DNA of 7,733 nt, from assembly GCA_900766825.1 (NCBI GenBank), contig CAAFWU010000093.1, forward strand, positions 1 through 7,733, written 5' to 3'. The notes beneath the pieces were generated by a model. That model saw only the letters and a program-made list of their open reading frames with translations, did no database searches and had not been told where the DNA came from. The position numbers and the translations under genes were made by a program. Positions 1-6,997 of the stretch are shown one piece after another (positions within the stretch are counted from its first letter, which is position 1; each line of letters starts with the position of its first letter). Origin of the DNA: Bacteroidales bacterium (GTDB taxonomy: Bacteria; Bacteroidota; Bacteroidia; Bacteroidales; Marinilabiliaceae).

Positions 1-138
1 CTGATTCACAAGGTTAATTCTTTTTCTTTCACAAGGTCCTTGACCTTCTACACTGAGGATGGGCTGGAGGCCCTATATTCAAGTCTTAAACTTGCTCGGT
101 GTTTTTCGGGTCAAAACAACCGAGCAGCCCGACTATAA
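1..138 (+). pseudogene. Possible out-of-frame upstream piece of the GH43-type gene
   Basis: The reading frame starting at base 1 is open from the window edge to a TAA at 136-138. It encodes a stretch (about bases 46-111) with the pieces FYTEDG and SLKLA. These resemble the segment (F-x-K-T-E-G ... I-K-x-A) that normally lies just before the PDYKQQTD-like segment in family-43-type propeller enzymes. The downstream part of the same domain is in the next frame, from about base 131. That frame has a TGA at 41-43, so it cannot run back to the window edge. The simplest reading is one gene entering from the left and broken by a one-base shift between about bases 100 and 130. The resemblance is weak and from memory; the piece could also be unrelated sequence. 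Confidence 0.3.
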
Positions 139-436
139 ACAGCAGACCGACAAGGCTGTGGAGGGCGCTGGCGTTTTCCAACTCATTGGGTCGGACACCT
201 ACGTGCTCATGTACGACGTCTACATGAACGGAGCCTATGAGTTCACCGAGTCGGAGGACTTGGTAAACTTCCGCCTCACAAAAAACAAGGTGACCATGAA
301 TTTCCACCCTCGCCACGGCACTGTTATCCAGCTCCGCAAGTCCGAAATGCAGCGCCTCGAGGCCAAGTGGCCCAACCTAAGGGCCTATCAGATAAATAAG
401 ATGAAAAAAAAATGGCAAATATTTAGCAACCAATGA
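59..436 (+). CDS. C-terminal fragment of a family-43-type (beta-propeller) glycosidase
   Basis: This is 125 codons when read from the first ATG, but only residues from about 25 on look like family protein. Residues 25-36 (PDYKQQTDKAVE), the segment around SDTYVLMYDVY (45-55), EFTESEDLVNF (61-71) and NFHPRHGTVI (81-90) match the last propeller blade of Bacteroidetes GH43-like enzymes, where a histidine in an RHGTV-type motif sits near the active site. Such enzymes are usually 300 aa or longer, so the catalytic Asp/Glu residues lie upstream, outside the window or lost. The ATG at 59 is probably not a real start. The first 24 residues look non-native and an in-frame TGA sits at 41-43, so a frameshift or gene decay is likely. 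The last 15 residues are lysine-rich and are encoded across a run of nine A (404-412). The stop overlaps the GH35 start by four bases (ATGA), which indicates one operon. Arabinosidase, xylosidase or exo-galactosidase activity cannot be told apart here. Confidence 0.6.
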   Translation: MGWRPYIQVLNLLGVFRVKTTEQPDYKQQTDKAVEGAGVFQLIGSDTYVLMYDVYMNGAYEFTESEDLVNFRLTKNKVTMNFHPRHGTVIQLRKSEMQRLEAKWPNLRAYQINKMKKKWQIFSNQ

Positions 437-2856
437 GATATAGACTTACCCGACCCCTTGTTTCTTTGCTGCTGGTCGCCATGAGCCCCATGGCTCTCTG
501 CGCCGCCCCCACTGACAACCCAGAGGGCAAGACCAACAGCCAGAGCGTGACCACAACAGGATGTTTCGAGGCCGCCGACGGCACTTTTCTGCTCAATGGC
601 AAACCCTTTGTGGTTAAGGCCGCCGAACTTCACTATCCTCGCATTCCCCGTGACTACTGGGAACACCGCATTCAGCTCTGCAAAGCCTTGGGCATGAACA
701 CCGTGTGCCTCTACACATTCTGGAACGCCCACGAACCCGAGCAGGATCACTTCGACTTCTCAGGTCAAAACGACCTGCGCCACTTTGTGGAACTCTGTGC
801 CAAGAACGACCTCAAGGTCATCCTTCGCCCCGGACCCTATGTGTGCGCCGAGTGGGAGATGGGTGGTCTGCCTTGGTGGCTCCTCAAGAAAAAGGACATT
901 GCCCTCAGAACTCAGGACCCCTTCTTCCTGGAGCGTGTGAACAAGTTCCAGAAGGAGGTGGCGGCTCAGGTGGCCGACCTAACCATTGCCAACGGTGGAC
1001 CCATAATAATGATTCAGGTGGAGAATGAGTACGGCTCCTATGGCACCGACAAACCCTACATTGCGGCCATAAGGGACATACTCCGCGAGAACTTTGGATC
1101 CAACGTCACGCTCTTTCAGTGCGACTGGTCGTCCAACTTCCTAAACAATGGATTGGAGGACCTCATTTGGACCATGAACTTTGGCACTGGTGCCAACATA
1201 GACCAACAGTTTGCCAAACTGCGCGAGGTGCGACCCAACTCACCCCTCATGTGCTCGGAATTCTGGAGCGGATGGTTCGACAAATGGGGTGCCAACCACG
1301 AGACTCGACCCGCAACCAAAATGATTGAGGGAATCGACGAGATGCTCAGCAAAGGCATCTCCTTCTCGCTCTACATGACCCACGGCGGAACCAACTGGGG
1401 TCACTGGGCTGGTGCCAACTCGCCTGGCTTTGCTCCCGACGTAACGTCCTACGACTACGATGCCCCAATATCCGAGAGCGGTGAGACAACACCCAAGTTC
1501 TGGCAACTGCGAGAGACCCTGACCAAGTATCTCGACAAGGGCGAGAAACCATACCCCGTGCCCAAAGCCAATGCCACCATTGCCATTGACCAATTCGACC
1601 AATTCGATGTGGCGCCACTCTTTAGCAACCTGCCCACACCCATTGAGGACGAGGCAATACACACCATGGAGGAGTATAACCAAGGCTTCGGCTCCATTCT
1701 CTACGCCACCCTGCTGCCCGAGCTCCCCAGAGGTGCCCGACTGACCGTGACCGAGCCCCACGACTACGCTCAGGTCTTTGTGGACGGAACCTACGTTGGC
1801 AAACTCGACCGACGCAATGGCGAGAAGGAGCTCACTCTGCCCCCCTGCCGCAAGGGTGCCAAACTGGACATTCTGGTCGAGGCAATGGGGCGCATAAACT
1901 TTGGCCGAGCCATTAAGGACTACAAGGGAATTACCCAAAGCGTGACCCTGAGCGTGGAACAGGAGGGCTTGCTGTGGACCACCGAACTTCACAATTGGCA
2001 GGTGGGGCTAATTCCCGATGCTTTGGACACCTACGACACCATGCTGCATGGCAACGATGTGACCCCCACTCCCAAGCTAACCCTCAATGCCGAGGGCCGA
2101 TTGCCCCGTGGTGCCTACCGTGCCCGCTTTGTGGTGAAACGCCCTGCCGACACCTTCCTCGACATGGAGACTTGGGGCAAGGGTCTGGTCTACGTCAACG
2201 GTCATCCGCTGGGCAGGTTTTGGGAAATTGGACCTCAGCAGACCCTCTATCTGCCTGGCTGCTGGCTCAAGAAGGGAGAAAACGAGATTGTGGTCTTCGA
2301 CATTATGGGTCCCCGCCAAGCCAAGTGCCAAGGTCTAACCCAGCCAAAACTGGACAATCTGCTGGTTAAGAAACGCCTAACGCACCGCGAGCCTGGGCAG
2401 ACCCTCGACCTCGAGAACCACATGCCTGTTTGCCAAACCAAGTTCGCCCCCACCAACGGATGGCAGAAGGTGGACTTCGACAAGGCTGCCCGCGGACGCT
2501 ATGTGGCCATTGTCATTGCCGATGCCGCCGCCTCTGGCAACACAGCCGCCATTGCGGAACTCTATCTGCTCGATGCCAAAGGCCAACGCCTAAGCCGCGA
2601 ACCTTGGACCGTGCTCTATGCCGACAGCGAGGAGACGCAGGGGGTCAACCGCTCGGCCGACAAGACCTTCGACCTGCAGGAGTCGACATATTGGCAGACA
2701 GCTCCTGCCGACAAATATCCCCACGCTCTGGTAATAGACCTCGGAGCCACACAGACCATCACAGGTTTCGAGCAGTTGCCACGCATGGAGCAGGGAGCCC
2801 CAGCCGCCATTGGCAATGTGAGCATCTACGTGTCCGACAAACCATTTAAGTTATAA
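433..2856 (+). CDS. Exported GH35 beta-galactosidase with discoidin-like C-terminal module
   Basis: An 807-aa protein that should remove terminal beta-linked galactose from oligosaccharides by the retaining mechanism. Residues 1-24 are a signal peptide (RYRLTR, then a hydrophobic core) with likely signal peptidase I cleavage near ALC-AA; the motif is a poor lipobox, so a periplasmic location is favoured. Residues about 45-365 form the GH35 TIM barrel: ELHYPRIP (65-72), LRPGPYVCAEW (131-141), the acid/base motif QVENEYGSYG with Glu199, and the nucleophile motif SEFWSGWFDKWG with Glu276, then MTHGGTNWG (315-323). Galactose-binding-like jelly-roll domains follow, including VYVNGHPLGRFW (587-597). 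Residues about 675-807 resemble F5/8-type C (discoidin) modules. Length is normal for Bacteroidetes GH35 enzymes. The ATG at 433 is the first start after an in-frame TAG at 424-426, and a later start would remove the signal peptide. There is no clear Shine-Dalgarno sequence; the upstream 30 bases are A-rich. The start overlaps the preceding stop, suggesting translational coupling. Galactan or arabinogalactan side chains are the likely source of substrate. Confidence 0.93.
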   Translation: MRYRLTRPLVSLLLVAMSPMALCAAPTDNPEGKTNSQSVTTTGCFEAADGTFLLNGKPFVVKAAELHYPRIPRDYWEHRIQLCKALGMNTVCLYTFWNAHEPEQDHFDFSGQNDLRHFVELCAKNDLKVILRPGPYVCAEWEMGGLPWWLLKKKDIALRTQDPFFLERVNKFQKEVAAQVADLTIANGGPIIMIQVENEYGSYGTDKPYIAAIRDILRENFGSNVTLFQCDWSSNFLNNGLEDLIWTMNFGTGANIDQQFAKLREVRPNSPLMCSEFWSGWFDKWGANHETRPATKMIEGIDEMLSKGISFSLYMTHGGTNWGHWAGANSPGFAPDVTSYDYDAPISESGETTPKFWQLRETLTKYLDKGEKPYPVPKANATIAIDQFDQFDVAPLFSNLPTPIEDEAIHTMEEYNQGFGSILYATLLPELPRGARLTVTEPHDYAQVFVDGTYVGKLDRRNGEKELTLPPCRKGAKLDILVEAMGRINFGRAIKDYKGITQSVTLSVEQEGLLWTTELHNWQVGLIPDALDTYDTMLHGNDVTPTPKLTLNAEGRLPRGAYRARFVVKRPADTFLDMETWGKGLVYVNGHPLGRFWEIGPQQTLYLPGCWLKKGENEIVVFDIMGPRQAKCQGLTQPKLDNLLVKKRLTHREPGQTLDLENHMPVCQTKFAPTNGWQKVDFDKAARGRYVAIVIADAAASGNTAAIAELYLLDAKGQRLSREPWTVLYADSEETQGVNRSADKTFDLQESTYWQTAPADKYPHALVIDLGATQTITGFEQLPRMEQGAPAAIGNVSIYVSDKPFKL
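1591..1608 (+). repeat. 9-bp tandem duplication inside the GH35 gene
   Basis: The 9-mer CAATTCGAC at 1591-1599 is followed directly by CAATTCGAT at 1600-1608, one mismatch apart. It encodes the repeated tripeptide in IDQFDQFD (residues about 385-392). It lies in the linker after the TIM barrel, where a three-residue insertion should be tolerated. Confidence 0.7.
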
Positions 2857-2880
2857 ACCCATAACATACAAACACAAACA

Positions 2881-5256
2881 ATGAAATTGCTGACATCAAA
2901 GCTTTTGGCCCCAATCCAAAGACTGAAACTTAGTGTCGGTCTCAAAGTTGGTTTTGGCCTTATATGTGCTGCGGCAGCCCCCATGGCCTTTGGGGCGCAG
3001 GCGCAACCCGATGCTCTGAAGCAAGCCAAAGAGGTGCGCCAAATAATTGAGAGGGTGAACAACACATGGCAATCTGCCCACCCAGCCGAGCAGACCCCCT
3101 TCTGGCACGAGGCCGCCTACCACACTGGCAACATGGAGGCCTACTTTCTAACAGGCAATGCCAACTGGCTGCAATACTCGGAAAAGTGGGCCGAGCACAA
3201 CAAATGGCAAGGTGCCACAAGTAACGACCAAGCCAAATGGCGCTACGACTATGGCGAGACGCCCGACCACGTGCTCTTTGGCGACTGGCAGATCTGCTTC
3301 CAGACCTATGCCGACCTCTACAACATCTTGCCCGACGACCGCCGCATTAAGCGAGCGAGGCAAGTGATGGAGTACGAGATGGCGCAGCCTCAGCGCGACT
3401 TCTGGTGGTGGGCCGACGGACTCTACATGGTCATGCCCGTTATGACCAAACTCTACAAGATTACGGGCAACCGCCAGTATCTGGACAAACTCTATGAATA
3501 TCTGCTGGTTAGCGACAGCATTATGTACGATGCCGAGGCGGGTCTCTACTTTCGCGACGCCAAATATGTGTTTCCAAAGCACAAGAGCAACAACGGCGGC
3601 AAGGACTTCTGGGCTCGTGGCGACGGATGGGTCTTTGCAGGTCTGGCCAAGGTGCTTAAGGACTTGCCTGCCGACTATGCCAACCGTAAGTTCTTTCAAG
3701 ACAAATATATCCGCATGGCCGAGGCCATTGTGGCTTGTCAGCAACCCGAAGGGCACTGGACACGCTCAATGCTCGACGCCAACCACGCCCCAGGCTACGA
3801 GACCAGTGGCACTGCCTTCTTTGCCTACGGTCTCTTCTGGGGTCTGAACAATGGTCTGCTCTCGGGAAAACGCTACACCGATGCAGCTCTCAGCGCTTGG
3901 TCCTATCTATCTAAGGTGGCTCTGCAGAAAAACGGCAGCGTGGGCTACGTTCAGCCCATTGGCGAAAAGGCCATCCCTGGGCAGGTGGTGGACAAAAATT
4001 CTGTGGCTAACTTTGGCACCGGTGCCTTCCTGCTGGCCGTATGCGAGTATGTCCGCTATCTGGAGAAGGGTCTGAGCACCGACCGCACCTACTGGGCAAA
4101 CTTGGCCTATCAGATGGCAGCCCCCGTGCTGAGCAAGATGGCCGAGGGCCGACTGCAAGCCGACATGTTGGTTGAGGTGAGCCCCAACTGGGACGGTCGC
4201 AACCGTAAGGTGACCTATATGGAGGCCTTTGGCAGACTTATGGCTGGCATTGCACCATGGCTCGCCTTGCCCGACGACGACACTCCCGAGGGCGTTCAGC
4301 GTCGCCAACTGCGCGAGTGGGCTCTCCGCAGCTATGCCAATGCCGTGGATCCCAATAGCCCCGACTACCTCCTCTGGCGTGGGCACGGTCAGGCTCTGGT
4401 GGACGCTGCCTACGTTGCCGAATCGTTCCTTAGGGCCTACGACGCCCTCTGGGTCCCTCTGGACGACCAGACCAAGCAGCGTTATATTGAGGAGTTCACC
4501 CAGCTCCGTCGTGTGGACCCACCCTACACCAATTGGCTCCTCTTCTCTTCTACCATAGAGAGTCTGCTGGCCAAAGTGGGGGCTCAGTGCGATGAGTACC
4601 GCATCAACTCGGCAATCCGCAAGACCGAGGAGTGGTATGTGGGCGATGGCTGGTATGCCGACGGACCTCAGTTCGCTTTCGACTACTACAGCAGCTACGT
4701 CTTCCACCCCATGTATTTGGAGACCCTCGAGACCATGCGCCAGACGGGCATCTACACCCGCATCCACTACGCCAAGTACTTCGACCGAGCCCTGCGCCGC
4801 ACTCAGAAGTTCAGCATCGTGCTCGAGCGACTCATATCACCCGAGGGCTCGTTCCCCGTCTTCGGCCGATCTATACCCTACCGCATGGCCACCATGCAAC
4901 CTCTGGCCCTTATGGCGTGGAGGCAGACGCTGCCCGCGGGCCTCACCTACGGTCAGGTGCGCAACGCCCTCACCATGGTCATGCACCGCATGTTCGATGG
5001 CAAAGAGAACTTCAACCAAGGGGGCTACCTGACCATTGGCTTTGCGGGCCGACAGCCTAACGTTGCCGACTGGTACACCAACAACGGCAGCCTCTACATG
5101 ACATCGCTCGCCTTCCTGCCCTTGGGTCTGAGCCCCGCCCATCCCTTCTGGACCGACGCCGCCCTGCCCACCACGCAGCAGAAAGCATGGTCTGGTCTGC
5201 CCTTCCCAAAGGATCATCATTGGTCCGATGGGCAGCCCACTCCCGACCTTTTCTAA
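2881..5256 (+). CDS. Exported GH105/GH88-type unsaturated uronyl hydrolase fused to DUF2264
   Basis: A 791-aa two-domain protein. Residues 1-41 are a signal peptide with a long basic n-region, a hydrophobic core (VGFGLICAAAAPMAF) and likely cleavage at AFGA-QA, giving a periplasmic enzyme. Residues about 45-395 are a GH105/GH88-type (alpha/alpha)6 barrel, as in YteR-like unsaturated rhamnogalacturonyl hydrolases, which release the 4,5-unsaturated uronic acid left by polysaccharide lyases. Diagnostic pieces are GDWQICFQTY with Asp135, WWADGLYMVMP with Asp179 (matching the catalytic Asp of YteR by motif), FWARGDGW (243-250) and YETSGTAFFAYG (306-317). Residues about 398-775 are a full-length DUF2264 (PF10022-type) domain: TYMEAFGRLMAGIAPW (445-460), SPDYLLWRGHGQALVDAAY (493-511), NWLLFSSTIE (551-560), WYVGDGWYADGPQFAFDYY (585-603). 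From memory, some DUF2264 proteins are tied to the beta-glucuronidase family GH154; I could not confirm this. The 24-base gap from the GH35 gene is A-rich and has no terminator, so the two are probably co-transcribed. Both domains would act on uronic acids at chain ends. Confidence 0.88.
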   Translation: MKLLTSKLLAPIQRLKLSVGLKVGFGLICAAAAPMAFGAQAQPDALKQAKEVRQIIERVNNTWQSAHPAEQTPFWHEAAYHTGNMEAYFLTGNANWLQYSEKWAEHNKWQGATSNDQAKWRYDYGETPDHVLFGDWQICFQTYADLYNILPDDRRIKRARQVMEYEMAQPQRDFWWWADGLYMVMPVMTKLYKITGNRQYLDKLYEYLLVSDSIMYDAEAGLYFRDAKYVFPKHKSNNGGKDFWARGDGWVFAGLAKVLKDLPADYANRKFFQDKYIRMAEAIVACQQPEGHWTRSMLDANHAPGYETSGTAFFAYGLFWGLNNGLLSGKRYTDAALSAWSYLSKVALQKNGSVGYVQPIGEKAIPGQVVDKNSVANFGTGAFLLAVCEYVRYLEKGLSTDRTYWANLAYQMAAPVLSKMAEGRLQADMLVEVSPNWDGRNRKVTYMEAFGRLMAGIAPWLALPDDDTPEGVQRRQLREWALRSYANAVDPNSPDYLLWRGHGQALVDAAYVAESFLRAYDALWVPLDDQTKQRYIEEFTQLRRVDPPYTNWLLFSSTIESLLAKVGAQCDEYRINSAIRKTEEWYVGDGWYADGPQFAFDYYSSYVFHPMYLETLETMRQTGIYTRIHYAKYFDRALRRTQKFSIVLERLISPEGSFPVFGRSIPYRMATMQPLALMAWRQTLPAGLTYGQVRNALTMVMHRMFDGKENFNQGGYLTIGFAGRQPNVADWYTNNGSLYMTSLAFLPLGLSPAHPFWTDAALPTTQQKAWSGLPFPKDHHWSDGQPTPDLF

Positions 5257-5304
5257 CCCCATGGGTGCAATAGGTTGCCCAACTATCTTGTATTTATATG
5301 ATTG

Positions 5305-5354
5305 AACACGGGCCGCATCAGTTGCTAAAGGTTTGCTACTGAGCGGCCCGTGTT
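5305..5354. terminator. Strong hairpin between convergent genes, probable bidirectional terminator
   Basis: The arms AACACGGGCCGC (5305-5316) and GCGGCCCGTGTT (5343-5354) are perfect 12-bp complements. The pairing continues inward through TCAGT (5318-5322) and ACTGA (5338-5342), with A5317 bulged, giving about 17 paired bases around a 15-base loop. The hairpin begins 48 bases after the + strand stop (5256) and ends 44 bases short of the - strand stop (5399), so it could end both transcripts. Neither side has a clean T-tract. The - strand side is AT-rich, the + strand side is not, so termination may be stronger for the leftward transcript. A mobile palindromic repeat is the alternative. Confidence 0.6.
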
Positions 5355-5364
5355 AGTGTGTATT

Positions 5365-5398
5365 GGGGAATGGAATATTGTGGGGTAGGGTGGGGAGG
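5365..5398 (+). other. G-rich tract next to the leftward stop codon
   Basis: G runs lie at 5365-5368, 5382-5385, 5388-5390, 5392-5395 and 5397-5398. Three runs of three or more G are packed within 14 bases and a fourth lies 13 bases upstream, an imperfect quadruplex-like arrangement. It is non-coding and abuts the stop codon of the - strand gene. It may be incidental. Nothing else is seen in the 142-base gap apart from the hairpin: no RNA gene and no convincing Bacteroidetes promoter (TTTG / TAnnTTTG). Confidence 0.3.
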
Positions 5399-6134
5399 TT
5401 ATATACTCTCCTTTCTTATTTCGCACCTATGCTCTTTGCTCTTGCGGTCGTAGTTAACCCCAACCTTGAGAATGTTGCCATGGTAACCAGCCAAAGATTG
5501 TGGGTAGGCCCTACTGTCGATTTGCTTAAGTGCAACCTCTGGACTTTTATCTACTTTAAGCTCAATAATGATGGCTGGCTTATTGGGCACGAAGGGGATG
5601 AAAACCAAATCGGCAATGCCCTCGCCCGCGGGGACCTCTTTGAGTATGGTGTATTGCTCAATGGCAGTGAAGTAGGCCAAGAAGATGGCGCATTGCAGGG
5701 TGGCTTCGTTGTTGTAGGTCAGGAGGGTACCAATGCGTGAGTGGGCAAAGCGTAGGCCTTCGGCAACCTTGTCGGCTTTGAGGGCCAGGGTGTCGCTGAG
5801 GAGTTGGTCGCTTTGGGCAAGAACCTCGTTTACTTTGGCATAGTTGCTGGCGCGGGAAACAATGAGGCCCCATCGGTCGAGGATTTCGTTGTTGGGTATG
5901 CGGCAGGTCTTGTCGTTGGCATTGTAGGATAGGTAGCCCAGGTGAATGAGATAGGTTAAGATGTCGTCGCGAGTCTCTATTTTGTCGAGACTATTGAGAA
6001 AACCTTTGACGTTGACGGGCACCGACTCTTTGGTCATCATTTGTATTATAGCCTCTTTGATGCCATCGGTGTTGCGGTTTATTTGTTCGGAGACTGATTC
6101 GTAGGATGCTGTCTCTGGCCAATAGGAGCAGCAC
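5399..6134 (-). repeat. Direct repeat unit 1 (paralogous 3' half)
   Basis: This segment matches 6998-7733 base for base in register, shifted by 1599 bases and without gaps. In the first 60 bases after the stop codons, 49 of 60 match by hand. It is a diverged gene duplication, not an insertion sequence; no terminal inverted repeats or target duplications are seen. Confidence 0.75.
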
Positions 6135-6985
6135 TCTTTGTTTCGTATGGCTTCGGCAACTGCCTGAGGATTAAAGATGTCAGTGTATTTATGATCTATA
6201 GAGAGTTTGTAGCCATCGTACCATCGGCAGCACTCATTATAATCCAAACCATATTGTTCGCACAGTTGCTCAACCTCGCTCGATGTGAAGCCAAAGTAAG
6301 GTGCCATCTGTTTTGGGCTCACAATTGAGTATTGGGTGAAGTTGTTGAGTTTAGACTCCACACGATCGGCAATGGGGGGCAGGATGCCAGTGAGATAAGC
6401 GAGGGCAATGGCATTCTTAAGGTCGCTATTTTTAAATAGCCTATTTAAGAAACTAAGGTAAGGTTTTAAGTCTTGTGATGTGGCACGAGTTCTAATGGGG
6501 AAGTCATATTCATCTATAATGATGACAAACTTCTCTTTTGTTTCGTTGGAAATGACGGATATTGCATCGATAATATCTTTTGCATCCGACAGATCTATGC
6601 TGTTGAACTCCTTTTTTAATTCATGTAGAACTTTGTTGTTGAGTAACTTAAGTTTGTCCTCTGTGGTTCCATCTCGGTCAAAGAAACTAATTAAGTCCAA
6701 TCGGATTACGTTGAATTTGTTCAGATATCTATCCCAACCTTCAGATTTCGAGAACTCAAGTTTTTCAAAGAGTTTGCGACTGTCACAGCCCTTCGAGTAG
6801 TATGCGTATGCCATTTCCACAGCCATCGTTTTACCGAAACGCCGTGGGCGCGACACACAAATATTCGCATGGTTTGTGTTTACGTTTTCATTGAGCACAC
6901 CGATCAAGCTGCTCTTGTCAACATATGGTTTTGTGTTTAACGATGTAAGAAATGCTTCGTTATCTGGATTGACGTAGATTCCCAT
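5399..6985 (-). CDS. AAA-ATPase-like protein with C-terminal PD-(D/E)XK nuclease domain (complete copy)
   Basis: A 528-aa cytoplasmic protein with no signal peptide or membrane segment. Residues about 1-280 match the AAA-ATPase-like family (PF09820 type): MGIYVNPDN opening, YVDKSSLI (21-28), the family's atypical Walker A SRPRRFGKT (45-53, Lys52), Walker B FVIIIDEYD (153-161, Asp158/Glu159), then YLTGILPP (197-204) and YFGFTSSEVEQL (230-241). Residues about 430-528 match the PDDEXK_9/DUF1703-type nuclease fold: GEGIADLVF with Asp459, AIIIELKV with Glu475 and Lys477, Gln488, and a closing HGNILKVGVNY segment. The catalytic D...ExK pattern is intact. The ATG at 6985 is preferred, because a TTG two codons upstream (6991) is the only earlier option and family members start MGIY. 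The function of this family is unsettled; a nuclease or nucleic-acid-linked role, possibly defence, is inferred from the fold only. A close paralogue ends 12 bases upstream on the same strand. Coding GC rises from about 30-38% in sampled lines of the ATPase half to 55-62% in sampled lines of the nuclease half. Confidence 0.88.
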   Translation of the reverse strand: MGIYVNPDNEAFLTSLNTKPYVDKSSLIGVLNENVNTNHANICVSRPRRFGKTMAVEMAYAYYSKGCDSRKLFEKLEFSKSEGWDRYLNKFNVIRLDLISFFDRDGTTEDKLKLLNNKVLHELKKEFNSIDLSDAKDIIDAISVISNETKEKFVIIIDEYDFPIRTRATSQDLKPYLSFLNRLFKNSDLKNAIALAYLTGILPPIADRVESKLNNFTQYSIVSPKQMAPYFGFTSSEVEQLCEQYGLDYNECCRWYDGYKLSIDHKYTDIFNPQAVAEAIRNKECCSYWPETASYESVSEQINRNTDGIKEAIIQMMTKESVPVNVKGFLNSLDKIETRDDILTYLIHLGYLSYNANDKTCRIPNNEILDRWGLIVSRASNYAKVNEVLAQSDQLLSDTLALKADKVAEGLRFAHSRIGTLLTYNNEATLQCAIFLAYFTAIEQYTILKEVPAGEGIADLVFIPFVPNKPAIIIELKVDKSPEVALKQIDSRAYPQSLAGYHGNILKVGVNYDRKSKEHRCEIRKESI

Positions 6986-6997
6986 AACCAATTCAAT

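Noticed and set aside
401..436. Separate small gene starting at ATG 401
   Set aside because: It would encode only 11 residues and is simply the in-frame tail of the GH43-type fragment.
433..505. GH35 as a lipoprotein (Cys23)
   Set aside because: The residue before the Cys is Leu, which does not fit the usual small residue of a lipobox; signal peptidase I cleavage fits better.
1240..1992. 250-codon open frame on the - strand
   Set aside because: It lies wholly inside the GH35 gene, whose catalytic motifs fix the + frame; GC-rich codon bias leaves the antisense frame open by chance.
2430..2849. 139-codon + frame overlapping the GH35 3' end
   Set aside because: Out-of-frame reading of the discoidin-like region, rich in Cys/Arg/His and low-complexity runs; not a plausible protein.
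3907..4767. 286-codon open frame on the - strand
   Set aside because: It is antisense to the GH105-DUF2264 gene and has no recognisable motifs, so it is a shadow frame.
5257..5398. tRNA, small RNA gene or CRISPR repeat in the gap
   Set aside because: Only one hairpin and a G-rich tract are present; there is no cloverleaf, no repeated spacer pattern and no promoter-like sequence.
5363..5740. 125-codon open frame on the + strand
   Set aside because: It runs antisense to the nuclease domain of the - strand gene; its residues show no family features.
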